A stretch of DNA of 41,344 nt from Clostridiales bacterium (lineage in GTDB: Bacteria > Bacillota > Clostridia > Peptostreptococcales > Anaerovoracaceae): assembly GCA_015058185.1 (NCBI GenBank), contig SVCV01000002.1, positions 1 to 41,344 of the forward strand, given 5' to 3'. The notes under the pieces are model-generated. The model had not been told where the DNA came from and did not search any database. It was given only the letters and a program-made list of their open reading frames with translations. Below, in pieces: positions 1-8,011 of the stretch. Position 1 is the stretch's first letter. Every line of letters starts with the position of its first letter. The position numbers and the translations under genes are program-made.

Positions 1-107
1 ACCGGAAGAGCCTGGCAAACCAATACGGAAATCCCAACGAAATCATCCGCCGCCCCTTCGACTGGGAAGAAGCGGAACGGATCTTAAACGAAGAATATCT
101 GATGTAA
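1..107 (+). CDS. 3' end of an unidentified protein gene (truncated by the window edge)
   Basis: Only the last 34 codons (frame starting at base 3) are inside the window, ending in TAA at 105-107. The peptide ends in PFDWEEAERILNEEYLM, a charged, probably helical tail. The reading frame is supported by its open, well-behaved codons and by a strong palindromic terminator 20 bases after the stop. I do not recognise the family from this tail and assign no function. Confidence 0.6.
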   Translation, partial: RKSLANQYGNPNEIIRRPFDWEEAERILNEEYLM

Positions 108-127
108 GTACCATCTTCATCCTTTAA

Positions 128-163
128 AAGACAAGACCCGGAGATCTCTCCGGGTCTTGTCTT
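128..163. terminator. perfect palindromic bidirectional terminator
   Basis: A 36-base perfect palindrome (arms AAGACAAGACCCGGAGA and its complement, centred on GATC at 144-147) lies between two convergent genes. It is flanked by T-rich sequence on the right and A-rich sequence on the left, so it can serve the plus-strand gene ending at 107 and the minus-strand gene ending at 166. Confidence 0.85.
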
Positions 164-165
164 CT

Positions 166-834
166 TTATACCCACTGAATGTTTTCTTTTCCGGCACCCA
201 GCTCAAAGTGATATTTCACAATGCCCAGATCCACTTTTGCGAAGAAGCCCAATTTCGCCTTTGCAGCCACTTTTTCATCCTTTTCGAGACTCAGGTAGAA
301 TTGCTGCTGATTGACGGCTGTAGGGGCTAAAAGAGCGGTTTCCACGCCCTTCCGGAACCAGTCCGGAGAGTCGGAAGTCAGGTTGCTGACTTTTTCGGAA
401 GACTTCGACTTGTGGGGTGTTCCCGGGGTGACGCCATAACCCAAAGCAATAACAAGAAGAAGCTTCTCCCCTTCCCGAACGTCCACAGGTGCATGGCCCT
501 TCTTGTATGTAAGACCGACCCAACAGGTATTGAGTCCCAGCTGCTGGGCCTTCAAAACCAGCCGCTGTCCGAAGTATCCGCACTTCTCCTCAAACCCCTC
601 ACCGGGAGTTCCCACCAAAGCGAAATAGTTGGCTGCATTCTTTACCAACCCGTAAGAAGTCTTTCCTGCGCCGAAGGCCTTCGGCTCGTTCACCATAAGC
701 TGGATCCGAAGGCCGCTTTCCTCGTTGCAGCGCCGAACTTCTTCCTGAAGAACGGCCAGAGCCTCCGTCTCTATGGGCTTATCGGAATACAAACGAACGC
801 TGTGGCGTTCGTTTATTGCCTGCAGAATATCCAT
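166..834 (-). CDS. nitroreductase-family protein (putative TM nitroreductase type)
   Basis: The 222-residue protein matches the nitroreductase fold family of FMN-dependent NAD(P)H oxidoreductases, most like the internally duplicated TM1586 type. The N-terminal half starts ILQAINERHSVRLYSDKPI, where the R-S-V-R segment is the usual flavin phosphate contact. The centre has GQRLVLKAQQLGLNTCWVGL, and the second half carries LLAPTAVNQQQFYLSL, echoing the family's 'APSAxNxQPW' motif. The ATG at 834 is preferred because AAAGGG lies 6 bases upstream; an in-frame TTG two codons earlier would abut that site. It is the last gene after the isoprenoid/lipid operon, just past an internal terminator. The substrate cannot be told from sequence. 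Confidence 0.85.
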   Translation of the reverse strand: MDILQAINERHSVRLYSDKPIETEALAVLQEEVRRCNEESGLRIQLMVNEPKAFGAGKTSYGLVKNAANYFALVGTPGEGFEEKCGYFGQRLVLKAQQLGLNTCWVGLTYKKGHAPVDVREGEKLLLVIALGYGVTPGTPHKSKSSEKVSNLTSDSPDWFRKGVETALLAPTAVNQQQFYLSLEKDEKVAAKAKLGFFAKVDLGIVKYHFELGAGKENIQWV

Positions 835-848
835 GCGCAACCCTTTCT

Positions 849-880
849 AAAAAAAGGACCCGGAGATTTCGATCCGGGCC
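849..880 (-). terminator. rho-independent terminator downstream of the nfeD-like gene
   Basis: On the minus strand the hairpin GGCCCGGA/TCCGGGTCC has an 8-base loop and runs into seven T residues. It ends the nfeD-like transcript, yet the ribosome-binding site of the nitroreductase gene begins only a few bases after the T run, so any expression of that gene from upstream needs readthrough. Confidence 0.8.
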
Positions 881-893
881 ACTCTGAAATGTC

Positions 894-1337
894 TTATTTT
901 ACGACCAGCTTTACACCCTCAATACGGAGGATGGTAACTTCCCGTCCCTTAGGAATGGTAACGGAGGGATCTTCTGCAATGGCAGTCCACTGCTGATGAC
1001 CTACGCTGGCGATACCGGAACGCTGGGGAGTAATGTCGGCAACCACAAGTGCTTTCTGTCCGACCAAAAGCTCTTCTTTTTCCATGACCTTGCCCTTGCG
1101 GACCCGCTTTTCCAGCAAAGGCTTTGTAAGATAAAGCATAACGATGGAAATGGCAACAAAAGCAGCCACCTGAACGATGGTAGGCAGTTTGAGAACGGCG
1201 ATGACCGCAGCAGCCAGGGCACCGATGGCAAACCAGATCGTGGTCAGGCCACGGGAAAAAACTTCAACGACAGCAAAGATCGCAGCGATAACGACCCATA
1301 CGAGAATAATGTGTTCTAAAAAGAAGGATGTATCCAT
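894..1337 (-). CDS. NfeD-like short membrane protein
   Basis: A 147-residue protein with two to three hydrophobic segments in the first 75 residues (starting VWVVIAAIFAVVEVF and FVAISIVMLYLTKPLL) and a small soluble C-terminal beta domain (about residues 88-147, with LVGQKALVVADITP and GREVTILRIEGVKLVV). This is the layout of short NfeD proteins: membrane anchor plus OB-fold domain. They usually act with stomatin/flotillin partners in membrane organisation. No stomatin gene is adjacent, so the role is inferred from family only. The start codon is one base past the ispG stop, which indicates translational coupling. Confidence 0.85.
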   Translation of the reverse strand: MDTSFFLEHIILVWVVIAAIFAVVEVFSRGLTTIWFAIGALAAAVIAVLKLPTIVQVAAFVAISIVMLYLTKPLLEKRVRKGKVMEKEELLVGQKALVVADITPQRSGIASVGHQQWTAIAEDPSVTIPKGREVTILRIEGVKLVVK

Positions 1338-1338
1338 G

Positions 1339-2421
1339 TTAATTTTCCCTTTCCATTTCCAAGTTTTCTTCTACCAGCTTCAAGAGAGCTTCTACCATCT
1401 GGCTTTCCTCTACCGTGTGAAGGGATTCTCCCTTTCGGAATAAAAGGCCTTTTCCTTTTCCGCAGGCCAAACCCAAATCCGCATGACGGGCTTCACCGGG
1501 GCCGTTTACTTCACAGCCCATGACCGCTACAGTCAAAACCGGAAGTCCTAAAGCTTCCCTTTGTGCTTCGATGGGTTCCAGGGCCTTTTGTACGGTTTTT
1601 GCTACGTTTTCCAAATCCACGGAGGTTCGTCCGCAAGTGGGACAGGACACCAGGTTAATGGAACCCTTCCGCAGGCCAAGAGCCCGCAGAATATCTTTGG
1701 CCAGATAAACCTCCTCAACAGGATCTCCCGTAAGAGATACCCGCATGGTATCACCGATACCATCCAGAAGAAGAGAACCGATACCAATGGCGGATTTTAA
1801 ACGTCCCCGATCCCCGGGACCGGCTTCTGTAAGGCCGATATGTAAAGGAATGTCCGTCTGTGCGGACAAAAGGCGATGAGCCGCAAGATTTAACGGAACA
1901 TCGGAAGATTTCAGCGAAAGGACCAAATCATGGAATCCGAAGGCTTCCACTTTTTCCGCAGTCCGCAGAGCACTTTCCGCAAGGGCCTCCGCCGTAGGAC
2001 CGCCATACTTTGCCAGCAGTTCCTTTTCCAAGGATCCGGAATTGACCCCTACACGAATGGGGATCCCTGCAGCTTTTGCCTCGTCCAAAACCGCCTTCAG
2101 CCGGTCTTCGCTGCCGATATTTCCGGGGTTGACCCGAACCTTGGATGCACCGGCTTTAATGGCCGCAATGGCCAATCTATAGTCAAAATGGATATCCGCA
2201 ACTACGGGCAAGGGAGACTCTTTGCAGATGGTCTTCATGGCTTCCGCAGCTTCCATATCCGGAACCGCACAGCGTATGATCTGGCATCCGGCTTCCGCAA
2301 GGCGCCGGATCTGATCCAAAGTCGCTTTCGGATCCCGGGTATTTGTGTTGGTCATGGACTGGATGCTCACGGGAGCACCGCCGCCGATAGGAACATTGCC
2401 GCAGAACACTTGCCTGGTCAT
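1339..2421 (-). CDS. ispG: 4-hydroxy-3-methylbut-2-enyl diphosphate synthase (flavodoxin/ferredoxin), IspG/GcpE
   Basis: Converts methylerythritol cyclodiphosphate to HMBPP in the non-mevalonate isoprenoid pathway using a [4Fe-4S] cluster. The 360-residue length is normal for the bacterial form. The opening VSIQSMTNTNTRD is the conserved start of the TIM-barrel domain. The cluster ligands are visible: Cys260 and Cys263 in SCPTCGRTS, then Cys303 and Glu310 in MGCEVNGPGEA. The ATG at 2421 has AAAGGA upstream. It follows rseP and precedes an nfeD-like gene, and shares the pathway with dxr two genes upstream. Confidence 0.98.
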   Translation of the reverse strand: MTRQVFCGNVPIGGGAPVSIQSMTNTNTRDPKATLDQIRRLAEAGCQIIRCAVPDMEAAEAMKTICKESPLPVVADIHFDYRLAIAAIKAGASKVRVNPGNIGSEDRLKAVLDEAKAAGIPIRVGVNSGSLEKELLAKYGGPTAEALAESALRTAEKVEAFGFHDLVLSLKSSDVPLNLAAHRLLSAQTDIPLHIGLTEAGPGDRGRLKSAIGIGSLLLDGIGDTMRVSLTGDPVEEVYLAKDILRALGLRKGSINLVSCPTCGRTSVDLENVAKTVQKALEPIEAQREALGLPVLTVAVMGCEVNGPGEARHADLGLACGKGKGLLFRKGESLHTVEESQMVEALLKLVEENLEMEREN

Positions 2422-2467
2422 TTTCGGATTTCCTTTCTGTAAAATTTCCTTGTTTTATATACCACGT

Positions 2468-3487
2468 TTAGTTCAGAATAAACCGACCTACGTCCTGGAA
2501 GACCAAATAGCCCGCCAGGGCCATGATCAGAACAAATCCAATAAAATGGATCTTCCCTTCCATGTCATCGGTAAGTTTCTTTCCCGTAAAGAGCCGAATG
2601 ATCATGAGAAGCAGCCGACCGCCGTCAAGAGACGGGAACGGGATCATATTGATAATGGCCAGGTTCAGACTGATAAGAGCCATCAGGTTGGCAACATAGA
2701 TGAATCCCAGCTTTGCTTGCTGATTGATAATGGTGACGATGCCTACAGGCCCCACAAGATCCGTCATGGATCCCCGGCCGGTAAAGAGCTGCTTCAGATA
2801 AGTGGCCATATCCGACAGGATCTCGCCGCAGCTGTCCACAGCCAAAGGTAAGGACAGGAAAAAGTTGTGGGAAACCGTAGGGATCACACCGATCACAAGG
2901 TCTCCCTGTACCTCATCCGTGACCGGCGTACAGGTAAAGGTAAGCGTCTCTCTTCCGCCATCTCCTGCGCGAAGAATGGTTACCGTAACAGGAGAACCCC
3001 CATTTTGGTTAATGATCTCTTTCACATCTTCCCAGGAGCGGATCTTTTCCCCATTGACTTCTTTGATCTTATCACCGGGCAAAATTCCCGCTTCGTAAGC
3101 GGGAGAGCCATCCCGCACTTCCGAAAGGTCATTGGCGTAAAAACCTACAGCCGTAAGCATGATGGCCACGATCAGGATGGCCAAAACCACGTTCATTAAA
3201 GATCCGGCAACGACTACGAGGGCCTTGGCCGGGAACTTTTTATTGTTAAAAGCCCGGGGATCCGGAGAATCCTCATCCTCCCCTTCCATTCGGACAAAAC
3301 CGCCGATAGGCAGGCACCGAAGGGAGTACTCCGTATCGCCCTTCTTTTTGTGGAAGATCCGGGGGCCCATTCCCAAGGAGAATTCGTTGACCCGAATCCC
3401 TACTGCCTTTGCGGTGATAAAATGGCCGAATTCATGAGCCAAAATTAAAACGCAAAATACAATTATGGCGTAAATAGCTGTCAGCAT
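2468..3487 (-). CDS. rseP: RIP zinc metalloprotease RseP (site-2 protease family)
   Basis: An integral membrane protease that cleaves substrates such as anti-sigma factors and signal-peptide remnants within the bilayer. The zinc motif HEFGH (residues 18-22) sits in the first membrane segment. A PDZ domain occupies roughly residues 110-190 (GSPAYEAGILPGDKIKEVNG), and the third zinc ligand lies in FPSLDGGRLLL near residue 288. At 339 residues it is the short, single-PDZ Gram-positive form. Its start overlaps the dxr stop by 7 bases (ATGCTGA), so the two are translationally coupled. Confidence 0.97.
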   Translation of the reverse strand: MLTAIYAIIVFCVLILAHEFGHFITAKAVGIRVNEFSLGMGPRIFHKKKGDTEYSLRCLPIGGFVRMEGEDEDSPDPRAFNNKKFPAKALVVVAGSLMNVVLAILIVAIMLTAVGFYANDLSEVRDGSPAYEAGILPGDKIKEVNGEKIRSWEDVKEIINQNGGSPVTVTILRAGDGGRETLTFTCTPVTDEVQGDLVIGVIPTVSHNFFLSLPLAVDSCGEILSDMATYLKQLFTGRGSMTDLVGPVGIVTIINQQAKLGFIYVANLMALISLNLAIINMIPFPSLDGGRLLLMIIRLFTGKKLTDDMEGKIHFIGFVLIMALAGYLVFQDVGRFILN

Positions 3488-4617
3488 GCGTTGATTTTCC
3501 CCTTAACTTCTTTATCAATCTCTAAGATATCCTGCAATCCCGGATCCCTGACCGGAATATGCTGTTCCATTTCCCTTTCAATGATATGCCCAATATCCGT
3601 GAAACCTATCTCTTTTTTCAGGAATTTTGCAACCAGAGCTTCGTTTGCACCGTTGAGGACCACGGGATAGCTGTCCCCTGCTTCCATGGCTTTATAGGCG
3701 AGATCCAGACACTTAAAGACCTTTCGGTCCACCCCTTCAAAGGTCAGGCTGCCTAAAGAGATAAAATCGATGCCCTCATCGGAATTGGGGATCCGGTCAG
3801 GCCAGCCGAGAGCCAAACTGATGGGGATCCGCATATCGGGAAGGCCCAGCTGCGCAAGGACGCTGTGATCCTTAAACTGAACCATGGAATGAACAATGCT
3901 TTGAGGATGAACCAGCACCCGAACCTTTTCAGGAGGCAGGTTAAAAAGCCAACAGGCTTCCATAACTTCCAGCCCCTTGTTCATCATAGATGCAGAGTCG
4001 ATGGTGACCTTGGCACCCATGGACCAGTTGGGATGGCGAAGCGCTTGCTCCACGGTGACCTGTTCCAGCTGCTCCAAAGAATAACCGCGGAAAGGACCGC
4101 CGGATGCCGTGAGATAAATGTTCTCCACTTCCCGGTTTTCGTTTCCTTCGAGGCACTGGAAAATAGCACTGTGTTCGCTGTCCACAGGAAGCAGCCGCAC
4201 GCCTGCAGCCTTTACCTTGTCCATGACCAGCTTACCGCCGGCAACCAACGTTTCCTTGTTGGCAAGGGCAATATCCTTGCCCGCATCAATGGCGGCACAG
4301 GTGGGTTCCAGACCGGCAATGCCTACCAGAGAGTTCAAAACCAGGTCGCTGTCCCCTTCCTTCGCCAAAGTCTTAAGCCCTTCCGTTCCCCACAGAACTT
4401 CCATTCCGGGAAATTCTTTCTGCAGAGCCAAGGCGTCTTCCGGGCTTTCAACACAAAGGGCCCGGGGCTGAAATTGCCGGGCCTGAACCTTTAGAAGCTC
4501 TATATTCCTTCCGCAAGTCAGGATCTCAACCTGAAAACGGTCCGGATTTTTTTCGATAATATCCAGGGCCTGGGTCCCAATGGAACCCGTAGACCCGAGA
4601 ATCGTGATTTTCTTCAT
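3481..4617 (-). CDS. dxr: 1-deoxy-D-xylulose 5-phosphate reductoisomerase
   Basis: Catalyses the NADPH-dependent rearrangement and reduction of DXP to MEP, the committed step of the non-mevalonate pathway. The NADPH-binding motif GSTGSIG is at residues 8-14. The metal and substrate motifs LLPVDSEHSAIFQ and SASMMNKGLEVMEA are intact. At 378 residues it has the usual length. It sits between cdsA and rseP, the standard Firmicutes arrangement. Confidence 0.98.
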   Translation of the reverse strand: MKKITILGSTGSIGTQALDIIEKNPDRFQVEILTCGRNIELLKVQARQFQPRALCVESPEDALALQKEFPGMEVLWGTEGLKTLAKEGDSDLVLNSLVGIAGLEPTCAAIDAGKDIALANKETLVAGGKLVMDKVKAAGVRLLPVDSEHSAIFQCLEGNENREVENIYLTASGGPFRGYSLEQLEQVTVEQALRHPNWSMGAKVTIDSASMMNKGLEVMEACWLFNLPPEKVRVLVHPQSIVHSMVQFKDHSVLAQLGLPDMRIPISLALGWPDRIPNSDEGIDFISLGSLTFEGVDRKVFKCLDLAYKAMEAGDSYPVVLNGANEALVAKFLKKEIGFTDIGHIIEREMEQHIPVRDPGLQDILEIDKEVKGKINAC

Positions 4618-4634
4618 AAAACTACCTTCAGATG

Positions 4635-5429
4635 TTATAGGATCACCAGGGAGATATAGTAGTAGATGATAGGGGCGGTAAAGAGAACGCTGTCAAAGCG
4701 ATCCAGGATCCCGCCGTGTCCGGGGATCAGATTGCCGTAATCTTTGATGCCCATCTTTCTCTTGAAAATAGAGGCAGTCAGGTCACCCAGCTGTGCAACG
4801 CCGCCGGCGATCACACCGATGATGATGCAATGGATCAGCAAATCATGGGATACGAAGATCAAACCGAACAGGAAGCAAAGAACGGTACTTCCTACAAAGC
4901 CGCCGATGCAGCCGGCAACGGTTTTCTTAGGGCTGATCTTGGGGCAAAGCTTTCTCTTACCAAAGGCCATTCCTGCGAAATAAGCAAAAATGTCTGCGCC
5001 GAAGGAAGCGAAAATAACCAACCAAACCAAAATCCCGTGCTGGGTCTGATCGATGAGAACGATGTGGAAAGAGAAAAATACCACATAAACGATGCCGATA
5101 ATGGTGGACATACCGTCCTCCAGCTTCCGCTCATCAATGCGGAAGAGGTACAGGAAGGACAGGAATACCATGGCAAAGAGCCAAAGCAGATACCAATTGG
5201 TGTCGATCACCATAGAGGTTCGAAGGACGCCAATGGCATATAAGGTCACGGCTGCAAGATAGCCGATCCAACGGCAGGGCCGGACTTCCATCTTATCGAA
5301 ACCGTTATAAAATTCGCGGATGCCGAGCATGGCGATCACGAAGCAGCCTGCAAGAAGAACCTTGTCCCCAAGGAACACGATCACAAGCAGGGGCAGCATG
5401 ATGCAGCCGGATAAAATTCTGGTCTTCAT
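4635..5429 (-). CDS. cdsA: phosphatidate cytidylyltransferase (CDP-diglyceride synthase)
   Basis: Makes CDP-diacylglycerol from phosphatidate and CTP, feeding phospholipid synthesis. The 264-residue protein has about eight hydrophobic segments and the C-terminal family signature (RKMGIKDYGNLIPGHGG followed by ILDRFDS, about residues 223-248). ATG 5429 is preceded by GGAG 7 bases away. It follows uppS across 36 bases that contain a small GGAAGG/CCTTCC hairpin. Confidence 0.97.
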   Translation of the reverse strand: MKTRILSGCIMLPLLVIVFLGDKVLLAGCFVIAMLGIREFYNGFDKMEVRPCRWIGYLAAVTLYAIGVLRTSMVIDTNWYLLWLFAMVFLSFLYLFRIDERKLEDGMSTIIGIVYVVFFSFHIVLIDQTQHGILVWLVIFASFGADIFAYFAGMAFGKRKLCPKISPKKTVAGCIGGFVGSTVLCFLFGLIFVSHDLLIHCIIIGVIAGGVAQLGDLTASIFKRKMGIKDYGNLIPGHGGILDRFDSVLFTAPIIYYYISLVIL

Positions 5430-5465
5430 CTATTTTCTCCAATGGAAGGTCGCCCTTCCCTTTTA

Positions 5466-6179
5466 TTAAGAACGAGCACCACCGAAAAGCCGGCTTCTGC
5501 TCTGATATTCCGTAATGGCCTTCTCCAAACATTCCGGAGTGAAATCCGGCCAAAGGACATCTGTAAAAACAAGTTCGCTGTATGCGCTTTGCCAAAGGAG
5601 AAAATTGCTCAGACGGATCTCCCCACTGGTGCGGATCACCAGATCCGGATCCGGAACATCGGGAGCATATAAATTCTGAGAAATCATTTCTTCCGTGATC
5701 TCCTCCGGCTTCAGTTCACCGGCGGCAGCTTTTTCCGCCAAGGCACGGACACTGTGGACCAGTTCATTTCTTCCGCCGTAATTCAAAGCGATACAAAACT
5801 GAAGACCCGTATTGTCTTTCGTAGTCTCCAGGGCATTTTCCAGGGTTTTCACCACAGCAGGGTCTAAATTTTTCCAATCCCCAAGGATCCGAAGTTTAAC
5901 ATTATTCCGATGAAGTTCCGCCAGTTCTCTCTCGATGTAAACGAGCAGAAGACGGAAGATCCCGGAAACCTCCTCCAGAGGACGCTTCCAGTTTTCCGTG
6001 GAAAAAGCATAGACCGTCAGGTAGGAGATCCCTATATCCGAGGCAGCTCTGACAATTTTGATCAAAGCTTCCATACCTTCATTATGTCCGAAAAGCCGGG
6101 GTTTGTTTCTCATTTTCGCCCACCGTCCGTTACCATCCATAACAATGGCAACATGGGCAGGCAGTCTTGTCAAATCCAA
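5466..6179 (-). CDS. uppS: isoprenyl (undecaprenyl diphosphate) transferase, TTG start
   Basis: A cis-prenyltransferase that builds the undecaprenyl diphosphate carrier for cell-wall polymers. The catalytic aspartate is in MDGNGRWAK (Asp15). The C-terminal substrate motif RTSGEIRLSNFLLWQSAY is intact. At 237 residues it has the typical length. The start is a TTG with a strong AGGAGG seven bases upstream; a second TTG two codons later is possible but less well placed. Confidence 0.97.
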   Translation of the reverse strand: MDLTRLPAHVAIVMDGNGRWAKMRNKPRLFGHNEGMEALIKIVRAASDIGISYLTVYAFSTENWKRPLEEVSGIFRLLLVYIERELAELHRNNVKLRILGDWKNLDPAVVKTLENALETTKDNTGLQFCIALNYGGRNELVHSVRALAEKAAAGELKPEEITEEMISQNLYAPDVPDPDLVIRTSGEIRLSNFLLWQSAYSELVFTDVLWPDFTPECLEKAITEYQSRSRLFGGARS

Positions 6180-6191
6180 TGCTCCTCCTCC

Positions 6192-6401
6192 TTAGCAGTC
6201 AGCTTCATACGCAGGAACCCTGCAAACGGTCAGCAAAAGACCCTCTTCCGTTTCTTTCTGGCGAATCACGCGAAGAGGTCCTTCTACAGGCTGTCGGCTG
6301 CGGGGATCAGTTTCCTCAATACGGCAGGAAAGTCCCTCAAGCACATTGAGCGCCCGGGACAATTCCATACCTAAAACATTTGATACCTTCTTATCCGGCA
6401 T
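6192..6401 (-). CDS. small single-PASTA-like protein of unknown role
   Basis: A 69-residue protein starts with ATG one base after the frr stop and ends just before uppS, so it is part of the operon and probably coupled to frr. The pattern VSNVLGMELSRALNVLEGL then PLRVIRQ and GLLLTVCRVP follows the PASTA domain plan: V-NV-GM, an alpha helix, then strands with 'VI-Q' and 'L-V'. PASTA domains normally occur as repeats outside the membrane on PrkC kinases or penicillin-binding proteins. This one has no signal peptide, no membrane segment and only one domain. The family call is by pattern only; the role is unknown. Confidence 0.6.
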   Translation of the reverse strand: MPDKKVSNVLGMELSRALNVLEGLSCRIEETDPRSRQPVEGPLRVIRQKETEEGLLLTVCRVPAYEADC

Positions 6402-6402
6402 C

Positions 6403-6957
6403 TTAAACTTCCATAATTTCCTTTTCTTTGTTGGCGCAGATCTCATCAATTTCCTTGATGCAGTTGTCGGTCAGCTTCTGAACGGCATCCAGTTCACCCT
6501 TCAGATCGTCTTCGGTCAGTTCGCCGGCCTTTTCCTGCTTCTTCAAAGAATCGTTGGCATCACGGCGCAGGTTACGTACAGCAACCTTGGATTCTTCGCC
6601 CAGCTTCTTAACGGTCTTGGTCAGTTCCTTACGTCTTTCTTCTGTAACCTGGGGAATTACCAGGCGAACTACCTTACCATCGTTGGAGGGATTGATTCCC
6701 AGATTTGCAACGTTGATGGCCTTTTCGATGTCTGCGATGGACTTGGGATCGAAGGGAGCGATCATCAGAGTCCGGGGATCGGGAGCAGAAATGTTAGAGA
6801 TATTCTTTAAGGGAGTTTCCATTCCGTAATAGTTAACAACAACACGGTCCAGCAGTGCGGGGTTTGCCCGGCCTGCCCGAACGCTGTTCAGTTCGCTCTT
6901 TAATGCGGACTTGGTCTTTTCCATTTTTTCCTTTAAATTAGTCTGGACATCACTCAT
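6403..6957 (-). CDS. frr: ribosome recycling factor
   Basis: Splits post-termination ribosomes together with EF-G. The 184-residue length is standard. Family landmarks are visible: [15 protein letters not shown] near the start, the central segment around [18 protein letters not shown], and [14 protein letters not shown] in the C-terminal helix bundle. It lies between pyrH and the PASTA-like gene, with AGGAGG before the ATG. Confidence 0.98.
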   Translation of the reverse strand: MSDVQTNLKEKMEKTKSALKSELNSVRAGRANPALLDRVVVNYYGMETPLKNISNISAPDPRTLMIAPFDPKSIADIEKAINVANLGINPSNDGKVVRLVIPQVTEERRKELTKTVKKLGEESKVAVRNLRRDANDSLKKQEKAGELTEDDLKGELDAVQKLTDNCIKEIDEICANKEKEIMEV

Positions 6958-6991
6958 GGTTTATACCTCCTGAAATTTATAATTTATTATG

Positions 6992-7696
6992 TTATTTAAT
7001 GATAGTACCGATTTTTTCGCCGCAGGCTGCCCGAAGAACGCCGTCCTTCTCGCTGAGGCCAAATACATGAATGGGAATGTTGTTTTCTTTGCAGATGGAG
7101 GCTGCCGTAGCATCCATAACCCCCAGTCCCAGGGTCAGGATATCCTGATGGGTAAGGCTGTCAAAGCGCTTGGCATCGGGAACCTTTTCCGGGTCAGCAT
7201 CATAAACAGCATCGATCTTCTTTGCCAAAAGGATCACTTCTGCGCCCACTTCGGCTGCCCGCAGTGCAGCGGTAGTGTCCGTGGAGAAGAAGGGACTGCC
7301 GGTTCCGGCTGCAAAGATCACGACCTTACCGGCTTCCAGATGATCCATGGCTTTCCGGCGGGCATAGGGTTCTGCAACCTCCCGCATTTCGATGGCAGTC
7401 TGAACTCTTGTGGGAATTCCGACGGCTTCGAAAGCGGACTGCAAAGCCAGGCCGTTCATGCAGGTAGCCAGCATGCCCATGTAATCCGCCGTAGGACGAT
7501 CCATGTTGTTGCTGGTGCGGCCTCTCCAGAAATTTCCGCCGCCGACTACGACTGCGACCTGGATCCCCAGATCCGTCAGCTGCTTTACCTGAGCAGCTAC
7601 ACCGGCAAGCATCTCATCATTTAAACCAAAATGGGTTTCGCCCGCAAGGGCTTCCCCACTGATTTTCAGTAAAACTCTCTTATAAATTGCTTTCAT
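6992..7696 (-). CDS. pyrH: uridylate (UMP) kinase
   Basis: Phosphorylates UMP to UDP; bacterial PyrH belongs to the amino-acid kinase family and is usually allosterically controlled. [11 protein letters not shown] near the N terminus and [11 protein letters not shown] are the conserved nucleotide and UMP loops. At 234 residues the length is normal. It is the first gene of the operon, downstream of the promoter at 7776-7804. In most Firmicutes it follows tsf directly; here tsf lies about 10 kb away. Confidence 0.98.
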   Translation of the reverse strand: MKAIYKRVLLKISGEALAGETHFGLNDEMLAGVAAQVKQLTDLGIQVAVVVGGGNFWRGRTSNNMDRPTADYMGMLATCMNGLALQSAFEAVGIPTRVQTAIEMREVAEPYARRKAMDHLEAGKVVIFAAGTGSPFFSTDTTAALRAAEVGAEVILLAKKIDAVYDADPEKVPDAKRFDSLTHQDILTLGLGVMDATAASICKENNIPIHVFGLSEKDGVLRAACGEKIGTIIK

Positions 7697-7710
7697 GAAA
7701 AGTCATCTCC

Positions 7711-7753
7711 CGGAAGAAAACGTCTTCCTTAATCCTACGGCCTGTCCGGCCGT
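7711..7753 (-). promoter_or_regulatory. two hairpins in the pyrH 5' leader
   Basis: Between the predicted transcription start (about 7770) and the pyrH start lie two short inverted repeats: ACGGCC/GGCCGT (7737-7753) and GGAAGA/TCTTCC (7712-7728). The second ends just before the GGGAG ribosome-binding site. They could affect translation initiation, but no known riboswitch consensus is recognisable. Confidence 0.4.
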
Positions 7754-7775
7754 TATAACAGCTTATATTTAAAAT

Positions 7776-7804
7776 ATCATATCATAAAAGAGCAATAATG
7801 ACAA
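7776..7804 (-). promoter_or_regulatory. sigma-A-type promoter of the pyrH operon
   Basis: On the minus strand TTGTCA (7799-7804) and TATGAT (7776-7781) are separated by 17 bases, close to the -35/-10 consensus. It lies about 80 bases upstream of pyrH in an A+T-rich gap between divergent genes. Confidence 0.65.
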
Positions 7805-7845
7805 TCGCAAGTTTACACACAACATCATGTATTATAACTTGCTTT

Positions 7846-7873
7846 TTGAAGAAATCATGGTATCTTATATTGT
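7846..7873 (+). promoter_or_regulatory. possible promoter of the LTA-synthase-family gene
   Basis: TTGAAG (7846-7851) and TATTGT (7868-7873) are 16 bases apart. The match is moderate, but the region is A+T-rich and points toward the plus-strand gene at 8012. Confidence 0.35.
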
Positions 7874-7893
7874 GTCAAAAGATATCCCTTTTT

Positions 7894-7954
7894 GTCACAT
7901 TATTCCCATAAGGGGCAGGCTCCGAAAAATCCGGATCCTGGCGGAATAAGTGAC
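7894..7954 (+). promoter_or_regulatory. long hairpin in the 5' leader of the LTA-synthase-family gene
   Basis: An outer stem pairs GTCAC-A-TTATTCC with GGAATAA-GTGAC around a single bulge. Inside it, GGCAGGCTCCG and CGGATCCTGGC pair with two mismatches around an AAAAAT loop. The whole 61-base structure lies between the possible promoter and the ribosome-binding site at about 8000. The same bases can be read as codons of an N-terminal extension, but the translation start at 8012 is better supported. It fits no riboswitch class I know. Confidence 0.5.
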
Positions 7955-8011
7955 GCTTTTGGCAAAATCGCATCTCTGTTTGAAGGCACAAGTACAAAAG
8001 GATTAGAGAAG

